From Arenicola marina (Eukaryota > Annelida > Polychaeta > Arenicolidae), in NCBI GenBank assembly GCA_964019135.1, contig OZ025253.1, forward strand, positions 379,501-443,500: a stretch of DNA of 64,000 nt, read 5' to 3'. The position numbers were made by a program, and so were the translations under genes. Positions within the stretch are counted from its first letter, which is position 1; every line of letters begins with the position of its first letter. Below are positions 31,501 through 43,500 of this stretch, piece by piece. Under the pieces are notes generated by a model. The model had not been told where the DNA came from. It did not search any database and saw only the letters and a program-made list of their open reading frames with translations.

Positions 31501-34500
31501 TTATGCATTCAGCCTTACAGTCTGACACACTTTATGCATTCAGCCTTAGTCAGCCACACTTTATGCATTCAGCCTTGCAGCCTGCCACACTTTATGCATT
31601 CAGCCTTAGTCAGCCACACTTTATGCATTCATCCTGGCAGTCTTCCACACTTTATGCATTCAGCCTTAGTCTGCCACACTTCATGCATTCAGCCTCACAG
31701 TCTGCCACACTTTATGCATTCATCCTGGCAGTCTGCCAAACTTTATGCATTCAGCCTTAGTCTGCCACACTTTATGCATTCAGCCTTAGTCTGCCACAAT
31801 TTATGCATTCAGCCTTAGTCAGCCACACTTTATGCATTCAGCCTTGCGGCCTGCCACACTTTATGCATTCAGCCTTACAGTCTGCCACACTTTATGCATT
31901 CAACCGTAGTCTGCCACACTTTATGCATTCAGCCTTACAGTCTGACACACTTTATGCATTCAGCCTTACAGTCTGACACACTTTATGCATTCAGCCTTAG
32001 TCAGCCACACTTTATGCATTCAGCCTTGCAGCCTGCCACACTTTATGCATTCAGCCTTACAGTCTGCCACACTTTATGCATTCAACCGTAGTCTGCCACA
32101 CTTTATGCATTCAGCCTTACAGTCTGACACACTTTATGCATTCAGCCTTACAGTCTGACACACTTTATGCATTCAACCGTAGTCTGCCACACTTTATGCA
32201 TTCAGCCTTACAGTCTGCCACACTTTATGCATTCAGCCTTACAGTCTGACACACTTTATGCATTCAGCCTTACAGTCTACCACACTTCATGCATTCAGCC
32301 TTAGTCTGCCACACTTTATGCATTCAGCCTTACAGTCTGCCACACTTTATGCATTCAGCCTTGCAGTCTGCCACACTTTATGCATTCAGCCTTAGTCTGC
32401 CACACTTTATGCATTCAGCCTTACAGTCTGCCACACTTTATGCATTCAGTCTTACAGTCTGCCACACTTTATGCATTCAGCCTCAGTCTACCACACTTTA
32501 TGCATTCAGCCTTACAGTATGCCACACTTTATGCATTCAGCCTTGCAGTCTGCCACACTTTATGCATTCAGCCTTAGTCTGCCACACTTTATGCATTCAG
32601 CCTTACAGTCTGCCACACTTTATGCATTCAGTCTTACAGTCTGCCACACTTTATGCATTCAGCCTCAGTCTACCACACTTCATGCATTCAGCCTTGCAGT
32701 CTGCCACACGTTATGCATTCAGCCTTGCAGTCTGCCACACTTTATGCATTCAGCCTTAGTCTGCCACACGTTATGCATTCGGCCTGGCAGTCTGCCACAC
32801 TTTATGCATTCAGCCTTGCAGTCTGCCACACATTATGCATTCAGCCTGGCAGTCTGCCACACTTTATGCATTCAGCCTTAGTCTGCCACACTTTATGCAT
32901 TCAGCCTTGCAGTCTGCCACACTTTATGCATTCAGCCTTAGTCTGCCACACTTTATGCATTCAGCCTTACAGTCTGCCACACTTTGTGCATTCAGTCTTA
33001 CAGTGTGCCACACTTTATGCATTCAGCCTTAGTCTGCCACACTTTATGCATTCAGCCTTACAGTCTGCCACACTTTGTGCATTCAGTCTTACAGTGTGCC
33101 ACACTTTATGCATTCAGCCTCAGTCTACCACACTTTATGCATTCAGCCTTAGTCTGCCACACTTCATGCATTCAGCCTTGCAGTCTGCCACACTTTATGC
33201 ATTCAGCCTTGCAGTCGGCCACACTTTATGCATTCAGCCTTGCAGTCGGCCACACTTTATGCATTCAGCCTTGCAGTCTGCCACACTTCATGCATTCAGT
33301 CCTGCAGTCTGCCACACTTTATGCATTCAGCCTCAGTCTACCACACCTTATGCATTCAGCCTTACAGTCTGCCACACTTTAGGCATTCAGCTTTACAGTC
33401 TGCCACACTTGATGCATTCAGCCTTAGTCTGCCACACTTTATGCATTCAGCCTTACAGTCTGACACACTTTATGCATTCATCCTGGCAGTCAGCCACACT
33501 TTATGCATTCAGCCTTACTGTACGCCACACTTTATGCATTCAGCCTTAGTCTGCCACATTTTATGCGTTCAGCCTTACAGTCTGCCACACTTTATGCATT
33601 CAGCCATAGTCTGCCACACTTTATGCATTCAGCCTTATAGTCTGCCACACTTTAGGCATTCAGGCTTACAGTCTGCCACACTTTAGGCATTCAGCCTTGC
33701 AGTCTGCCACACTTCATGCATTCAGCCTTGCAGTCTGCCACACTTTATGCATTCAGCCTTAGTCTGCCACACTTTATGCATTCAGCCTTAGTCTGCCACA
33801 CTTTATGCATTCAGCCTTGCAGCCTGACACACTTTATGCATTCAGCGTCACAGTCTGCCACACTTTATGCATTCAGCCTTAGTCTGCCGCACTTTATGCA
33901 TTCAGCCTTACAGTCTGACACACTTTATGCATTCATCCTGGCAGTCTGCCACACTTTATGCATTCAGCCTTAGTCTGCCAAACTTTATGCATTCAGCCTG
34001 ACAGTCTGCCACACTTGATGCATTCGGCCTTAGTCTCCCATACTTTATGCATTCAGCCTTGCAGTCTGCCACACTTTATACATTCAGCCTTGCAGTCTGC
34101 CACACTTTATGCATTCAGCCTTACAGTATGCCACACTTTATGCATTCAGCCTTGCAGTCGGCCACACTTTATGCATTCAGCCTTGCAGTCTGCCACACTT
34201 TATGCATTCAGCCTTCCAATCTGCCACACTTTTTGCATTCAGCCTTAGTCTGCCGCACTTTATGCAGTGCATTCAGCCTTAGTCTGCCACACCTTATGCA
34301 TTCAGCCTTACAGTCTGCTACACTTTATGCATTCAGCCTTAGTCTGCCACACTTTATGCATTCAGCCTTACAGTCTGCCACACTTTATGCATTCAGCCTT
34401 GCAGTCTCCCACACTTGATGCATTCAGCCATAGCCTCCCACACTTTATGCATTGAGCCTTGAAGTCTGCCACACTTTATGCATTCAGCCTTAGTCTGCCA

Positions 34501-37500
34501 CACGTTATGCATTCAGCCTTGCAGTCTGCCACACTTTATGCATTCAGCCTTAGTCTGCCACACATTATGCATTCGGCCTGGCAGTCTGCCACACTTTATG
34601 CATTCAGCCTTGCAGTCTGCCACACATTATGCATTCAGCCTGGCAGTCTGCCACACTTTATGCATTCAGCCTTAGTCTGCCACACTTTATGCATTCAGCC
34701 TTGCAGTCTGCCACACTTTATGCATTTAGCCTTAGTCTGCCACACTTTATGCATTCAGCCTTGCAGTCTGCCACACTTTATGCATTCAGCCTTACAGTCG
34801 GCCACACTTTATGCATTCAGTCTTGCAGTCTGCCACACTTTATGCATTCAGCCTTAGTCTGCCCCACCTTATGCATTCAGCCTTGCAGTCTGCCACACTT
34901 TATGCATTCAGCCTTAGTCCGCCACACATTATGCATTCAGCCTGCCAGTCTGCCACACTTTATGCATTCAGCCTTGCAGTCTGCCACACATTATGCATTC
35001 AGCCTGGCAGTCTGCCACACTTCATGCATTCAGCCTTAGTCTGCCACACTTTATGCATTCAGCCTTGCAGTCTGCCACACTTTATGCATTCAGCCTTAGT
35101 CTGCCACACTTTATGCATTCAGCCTTGCAGTCTGCCACACTTTATGGATTCAGCCTTAGTCTGCCAAAATTTATGCATTCAGCCTTAGTCTGCCACACTT
35201 TATGCATTCAGCCTTACAGTCTGCCACACTTTATGCATTCAGCCTTAGTCTGCCACATTTTATGCATTCAGCCTTACAGTCTGCCACAATTTATGCATTC
35301 TGCCTTAGTCTGCCACATTTTATGCATTCAGCCTTACAGTCTGCCACACTTTATGGATTCAGCCTTAGTCTGCCACACTTTATGCATTCAGCCTTACAGT
35401 CTGCCACACTTTATGCATTCAGCCTTACAGTCTGCCACACTTTATGCATTCAGCCTTAGTCTGCCACACTTCATGCATTCAGCCTTAGTCTGACACACTT
35501 TATGCATTCAGCCTTACAGTCTGCCACACTTTATGCATTCAGCTTTAGTCAGCCACACTTTATGCATTCAGCCTTGCAGCCTGCCACACTTTATGCATTC
35601 AGCCTTACAGTCTGCCACACTTTATGCATTCAGCCTTAGTCTGCCACACTTTATGCATTCAGCCTTACAGTCTGACACACTTTATGCATTCATCCTGGCA
35701 GTCTGCCACACTTTATGCATTCAGCCTTAGTCTGCCACACTTTATGCATTCAGCCTTACAGTCTGCCACACTTTATGCATTCAGCCTTGCAGTCTGCCAC
35801 ACTTTATGCATTCAGCCTTAGTCTGCCACACTTAATGCATTCAGCCTCACAGTCTGCCACACTTTATGCATTCAGCCTTACAGTCTGCCACACTTTATGC
35901 ATTCAGCCTTAGTCTACCACACTTTATGCATTCAGCCTTAGTCTGCCACACTTCATGCATTCAGCCTTACAGTCTGCCACACTTTATGCATTCATCTTTG
36001 GTCTCCCATACTTTATGCATTCAGCCTTGCAGTCTGCCACACTTTATGCATTCAGCCTTGCAGTCTGCCACACTTTATGCATTCAGCCTTGCAGTCGGCC
36101 ACACTTTATGCATTCAGCCTTGCAGTCGGCCACACTTTATGCATTCAGCCTTGCAGTCTGCCACACTTCATGCATTCAGTCTTGCAGTCTGCCACACTTT
36201 ATGCATTCAGCCTCAGTCTACCACACCTTATGCATTCAGCCTTACTGTACGCCACACTTTATGCATTCAGCCTTAGTCTGCCACACTTTATGCATTCAGC
36301 CTTAGTCTGCCACACTTTATGCATTCAGCCTTAGTCTGCCACATTGTATGCATTCAGCCTTACAGTCTGCCACACTTTATGCATTCAGCCTTTGTCTGCC
36401 ACACTTTATGCATTCAGCCTTACAGTCTGCCATACTTTAGGCATTCAGTCTTACAGTCTGCCACACTTTATGCATTCAGCCTTAGTCTGCCACACTTCAT
36501 GCATTCAGCCTTAGTCTGCCACACTTGATGCATTCAGCCTTAGTCTGCCACACTTTATGCATTCAGCCTTGCAGCCTGCCACACTTTATGCATTCAGCCT
36601 TACAGTCTCCCACACTTTATGCATTCAGCCTTAGTCTGCCACACTTTATGCATTCAGCCTTAGTCTACCACACTTTATGCATTCAGCCTTGCAGTCTGCC
36701 ACACTTTATGCATTCAGCCTTACAGTCTGCCACACTTTATGCATTCAGCCTTACAGTCTGCCACACTTTATGCATTCAGCCTTGTAGTCTGCCACACTTC
36801 ATGCATTCAGCCTTACAGTCTGCCACACTTTATGCATTCAGCCTTAGTCTCCCATACTTTATGCATTCAGCCTTGCAGTCTGCCACACTTTATACATTCA
36901 GCCTTGCAGTCTGCCACACTTTATGCATTCAGCCTTACAGTATGCCACACTTTATGCATTCAGCCTTGCAGTCGGCCACACTTTATGCATTCAGCTTTGC
37001 AGTCTGCCACACTTCATGCATTCAGTCTTGCAGTCCGCCACACTTTATGCATTCAGCCTCAGTCTACCACACCTTATGCATTCAGCCTTACAGTCTGCCA
37101 CACTTTAGGCATTCAGCTTTACAGTCTGCCACAATTTATGCATTCGGCATTAGTCTGACACACTTTATGCATTCAGCCTTACAGTCTGACACACTTTATG
37201 CATTCATCCTGGCAGTCTGCCACACTTTATGCATTCAGCCTTAGTCTGCCACACTTTATGCATTCAGCCTTACAGTCTGCCACACTTTATGCATTCAGCC
37301 TTGCAGTCTCCCACACTTTATGCATTCAGCCTTAGCCTCCCACACTTTATGCATTCAGCCTTGAAGTCTGCCACACTTTATTCATTCAGCCTTAGTCTGC
37401 CACACCTTATGCATTCAGCCTTGCAGTCTGCCACACTTTATGCATTCAGCCTTAGTCTGCCACACATTATGCATTCAGTCTGGCAGTCTGCCACACTTTA

Positions 37501-40500
37501 TGCATTCAGCCTGGCAGTCTGCCACACATTATGCATTCAGCCTGGCAGTCTGCCACACTTGATGCATTCAGCCTTAGTCTGCCACACATTATGCATTCAG
37601 CCTGGCAGTCTGCCACACTTTATGCATTCAGCCTTGCAGTCTGCCACACATTATGCATTCAGCCTGGCAGTCTGCCACACTTTATGCATTCAGCCTTAGT
37701 CTGCCACACATTATGCATTCAGCCTGGCAGTCTGCCACACTTTATGCATTCAGCCTTGCAGTCTGCCACACATTATGCATTCAGCCTGGCAGTCTGCCAC
37801 ACTTGATGCATTCAGCCTTAGTCTGCCACACTTTATGCATTCAGCCTTGCAGTCTGCCACACTTTATGCATTCAGCCTTAGTCTGCCACACTTTATGCAT
37901 TCAGCCTTGCAGTCTGCCACACTTTATGCATTCAGCCTTAGTCTGCCAAACTTTATGCATTCAGCCTTAGTCTGCCACACTTTATGCATTCAGCCTTAGT
38001 CTGCCACACTTTATGCATTGAGCCTTGCAGTCTGCCACACTTTATGCATTCATCCTGGCAGTCTGCCACACTTTATGCATTCAGCCTTACAGTCTGCCAC
38101 ACTTTATGCATTCAGCCTTAGTCTGCCACACTTTATGCATTCAGCCTTGCAGTCTGCCACACTTTATGCATTCATCCTGGCAGTCTGCCACACTTTATGC
38201 ATTCAGCCTTAGTCTGCCACACTTTATGCATTCAGCCTTACAGTCTGTCACACTTTAGGCATTTAGCCTTGCAGTCTGCCACACTTTATGCATTCAGCCT
38301 TAGCCTCCCACACTTTATGCATTCAGCCTTAGTCTGCCACACTTTATGCATTCAGCCTTGCAGTCTGCCACACTTCATGCATTCAGCCTTAGTCTGCCAC
38401 ACATTATGCATTCAGCCTTACAGTCTGCCACACTTTATGCATTCAGCCTTACAGTCTGCCACACTTTATGCATTCAGCCTTACAGTCTGCCACACTTTAT
38501 GCATTCAGCCTTAGTCTGCCACACTTTATGAATTCAGCCTTGCTGTCTGCCACACTTTATGCATTCAGCCTTAGTCTGCCACACATTATGCATTCAGCCT
38601 GGCAGGCTGCCACACTTTATGCATTCAGCCTTAGTCTGCCACACTTTATGCATTCAGCCTGACAGTCTGCCACACTTTATGCATTCAGCCTTAGTCTGCC
38701 ACACTTTATGAATTCAGCCTTGCTGTCTGCCACACTTTATGCATTCAGCCTTAGTCTGCCACACATTATGCATTCAGCCTGGCAGGCTGCCACACTTTAT
38801 GCATTCAGCCTTAGTCTGCCACACTTTATGCATTCAGCCTTAGTCTGCCACACTTTATGAATTCAGCCTTGCTGTCTGCCACACTTTATGCATTCAGCCT
38901 TAGTCTGCCACACATTATGCATTCAGCCTGGCAGGCTGCCACACTTTATGCATTCAGCCTTAGTCTGCCACACTTTATGCATTCAGCCTTGCAGTCTGCC
39001 ACACTTAATGCATTCAGCCTTAGTCTGCCACACTTTATGCATTCAGCCTTACAGTCTGACACACTTTATGCATTCAGCCTTACAGTCTGCCACACTTCAT
39101 GCATTCAGCCTTAGTCTGCCACACTTTATGCATTCAGCCTTAGTCTGACACACTTTATGCATTCAGCCTTAGTCTGCCACACTTCATGCATTCAGCCTTA
39201 CAGTCTTCCACACTTTATGCATTCAGCCCTACAGTCTGACACACTTTATGCATTCAGCTTTACAGTCTGCCACACTTTATGCATTCAGCCTTGCAGTCTG
39301 CCACACTTCATGCATTCAGTCCTGCAGTCTGCCACACTTTATGCATTCAGCCTCAGTCTACCACACATTATGCAATCAGCCTTACAGTCTGCCACACTTT
39401 AGGCATTCAGCTTTACAGTCTGCCACACTTGATGCATTCAGCCTTAGTCTGCCACACTTTATGCATTCAGCCTTACAGTCTGACACACTTTATGCATTCA
39501 TCCTGGCAGTCTGCCACACTTTATGCATTCAGCCTTACTGTACGCCACACTTGATGCATTCAGCCTGGCAGTCTGCCACACTTTATGCATTCAGCCTTGC
39601 AGTCTGCCACACTTTATGCATTCAGCCTTAGTCTGCCACACTTGATGCATTCAGCCTTAGTCTGCCACACTTGATGCATTCAGCCTGACAGTCTGCCACA
39701 CGTTATGCATTCAGCCTTAGTCTGCCACACTTTATGCATTCAGCCTTAGTCTGCCACACTTTATGCATTCAGCCTTAGTCTGCCACACTTTATGCATTCA
39801 GCCTTGCAGTCTCCCACACTTGATGCATTCAGCCTTAGCCTCCCACACTTTATGCATTCAGCCTTGAAGTCTGCCACACTTTATGCATTCAGCCTTAGCC
39901 TCCCACACTTTATGCATTCAGCCTTGAAGTCTGCCACACTTTATGCATTCAGCCTTAGTCTGCCACACTTTATGCATTCAGCCTTAGTCTGCCACGCCTT
40001 ATGCATTCAGCCTTGCAGTCTGCCACACTTTATGCATTCAGCCCTCCAGTCTGCCACACTTTATGCATTCAGCCTTGCAATCTGCCACACATTATGCATT
40101 CAGCCTGGCAGTCTGCCACACTTGATGCATTCAGCCTTAGTCTGCCACACTTTATGCATTCAGCCTTGCAGTCTGCCACACTTTATGCATTCAGCCTTAG
40201 TCTGCCACACTTCATGCATTCAGCCTTGCAGTCTGCCACACTTGATGCATTCAGCCTTAGTCTGCCACACTTTATGCATTCAGCCTTAGTCTGCCACACT
40301 TTATGCATTCAGCCTTGCAGTCTGCCACACTTTATGGATTCAGCCTTAGTCTGCCACACTTTATGCATTCAGCCTTAGTCTGCCACACTTTATGCATTCA
40401 GCCTGGCAGTCTGCCACACTTTATGCATTCAGCCTTAGTCTGCCACACTTTATGCATTCAGCCTTAGTCTGCCACACTTTATGCATTCAGCCTTACAGTC

Positions 40501-43500
40501 TGCCACACTTTATGCATTCAGACTTAGTCTGCCACATTTTATGCATTCAGCCTGACAGTCTGCCACAATTTATGCATTCTGCCTTAGTCTGCCACATTTT
40601 ATGCATTCAGCCTTACAGCCTGCCACACTTCATGCATTCAGCCTTAGTCTGCCACACTTCATGCATTCAGCCTTAGTCTGCCACACTTTATGCATTCAGC
40701 CTTAGTCTGCCACACTTTATGCATTCAGCCTTACAGTCTGCCACACTTGATGGATTCAGCCTTAGTCTGCCACACTTTATGCATTCAGCCTTACAGTCTG
40801 CCACACTTTATGCATTCAGCCTTACAGTCTGCCACACTTTATGCATTCAGCCTTAGTCTGCCACACTTCGTGCATTCAGCCTTAGTCTGCCACACTTTAT
40901 GCATTCAGCCTTAGTCAGCCACACTTTATGCATTCAGCCTTGCAGCCTGCCACACTTTATGCATTCAGCCTTACAGTCTGCCACACTTTATGCATTCAGC
41001 CGTAGTCTGCCACACTTTATGCATTCAGCCTTACAGTCTGCCACACTTTATGCATTCAGCCTTAGTCTGCCACACTTTATGCATTCAGCCTTAGTCAGCC
41101 ACACTTTATGCATTCAGCCTTGCAGCCTGCCACACTTTATGCATTCAGCCTTACAGTCTGCCACACTTTATGCATTCAGCCGTAGTCTGCCACACTTTAT
41201 GCATTCAGCTTTGCAGTCTGCCACACTTCATGCATTCAGCCTTGCAGTCTGCCACACTTTATGCATTCAGCCTTGCAGTCTGCCCCACTTTATGCATTCA
41301 TCCTGGCAGTCTGCCACACTTTATGCATTCAGCCTTAGTCTGCCAAACTTTATGCATTCAGCCTTAGTCTGCCACACTTTATGCATTCAGCCTTACAGTC
41401 TGCCACACTTTATGCATTCAGCCTTACAGTCTGCCACACTTTATGCATTCATCCTTAGTCTGCCACACTTTATGCATTCAGCCTTAGTCTGCCACACTTT
41501 ATGCATTCAGCCTTAGTCTGCCAGACTTTAGGCATTCAGCCTTACAGTCTGCCACACTTTATGCTTTCAGCCTTACAGTCTGCCACACTTTATGCATTCA
41601 GCCTTAGTCTGCCACACGTTATGCATTCGGCCTGGCAGTCTGCCACACTTTATGCATTCAGCCTTGCAGTCTGCCACACTTTATGCATTCAGCCTGGCAG
41701 TCTGCCACGCTTGATGCATTCAGCCTTAGTCTGCCACACTTTATGCATTCAGCCTTACAGTCTGCCACACTTTGTGCATTCAGCCTTGCAGTCGGCCACA
41801 CTTTATGCATTCAGCCTGGCAGTCTGCCACACTTTATGCATTCAGCCTTGCAGTCTGCCACACTTTATGCATTCAGCCTTAGTCTGCCACACTTTATGCG
41901 TTCAGCCTTGCAGTCTGTCACACTTTATGCATTCAGCCTTACAATCTGCCACACTTTATGCATTCAGTCTTGCAGTCTGCCACACTTTATTCATTCAGCC
42001 TTACAGTCTGCCACACTTTATGCATTCAGCCTTAGTCTGCCACACTTTATGCATTCAGCCTTGCGGTCTGCCACACTTTATGCATTCAGCCTTACTCTGC
42101 CACACTTTATGCATTCAGCCTTACAGTCTGCCATCCTTCATGCATTCAGTCTTGCAGTCTGCCACACTTTATGCATTCAGCCTTAGTCTGCCACACTTTA
42201 TGCATTCAGTCTTACAGTCTGCCACACTTTATGCATTCAGCTTTGCAGTCTGCCACACTTTATGCATTCAACCTTACTCTGCCACACTTTATGCATTCAG
42301 CCTTACAGTCTGCCACACTTTATGCATGCAGTCTGACAATCTGCCACGCTTTATGCATTCAGCCTTAGTCTACCACACTTTATGCATTCAGCCTTAGTCT
42401 GCCACACTTCGTGCATTCAGCCTTGCAGTCTGCCGCACTTTATGCATTCAGCCTTGCAGTATGCTACACTTTATGCATTCAGCCTTGCAGTCTGCCACAC
42501 TTTATGCATTCAGCCTTGCAGTCTGCCACACTTTATGCATTCAGCCTTGCAGTCTGCCACACTTTATGCATTCAGCCTTAGTCTGCCACACTTCGTGCAT
42601 TCAGCCTTGCAGTCTGCCGCACTTTATGCATTCAGCCTTGCAGTATGCTACACTTTATGCATTCAGCCTTGCAGTCTGCCACACTTTATGCATTCAGCCT
42701 TGCAGTCTGCCACACTTTATGCATTCAGCCTTAGTCTGCCGCACTTTATGCATTCAGCCTTACAATCTGCCGCACTTTATGCATTCAGCCTTGCAGTATG
42801 CTACACTTTATGCATTCAGCCTTGCAGTCTGCCGCACTTCATGCATTCAGCCTTGCAGTATGCTACACTTTATGCATTCAGTCCTACAGTCTGCCACACG
42901 TTATGCATTTATTATCAATTAAGGGCACTTTAAAGCAGCCACCTTCTATAGAAAGTTTGTTTTGTCTTTGGTGTTGACACGTGGTCCATTTCCTTCAGCA
43001 TGTGGCGACTGCCATCAGGGCCACTGGTACGGGTGTTGCCACACGACCGCCGACCGTCATGGTACAGCCCAAGCCCCACCCCATCCAGCGGGGGTTTGCG
43101 ACTATGGGTGGCGGCGGTGGGGGCGTCCGACAGCTTGTGCCTGGAACGGGGCTCATCGGCTCCGGACCCCACCCCAGGATGATGCGCGCGCACGGCCCCC
43201 GCATCCTCAACATTCGGCCCCCCATTGTGGCAGGGGTGTCAATGGCTGGTGCCGTGCGACCACCATCAGCATCCACCGGTACCGGCACTGCCGCTATTAA
43301 CAACGGCAATACTGATGCCGCCTCCCCCCCTGTCGGTGCGCCCCCTTCCAGCGCGCCCTCTGCCGGCGCGCCCCCTGTCGGCGCGCCCCCTGTCGGCGCA
43401 CCCCAGGAGGCCTCTGGGGAAGACTCGGATGCCAAGGCGGGTGAGGAAGAGGACGAGGAAGAGGAGGAGGAGGAGGAGGAGGCCATGGAGGTGGACGCCG

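Noticed and set aside
29655-42933. Dozens of overlapping Cys/His-rich frames up to 298 residues
   Set aside because: They are phases of the 29/31-bp minisatellite. The apparent Cys/His pattern is a translation of the repeat, not zinc fingers.
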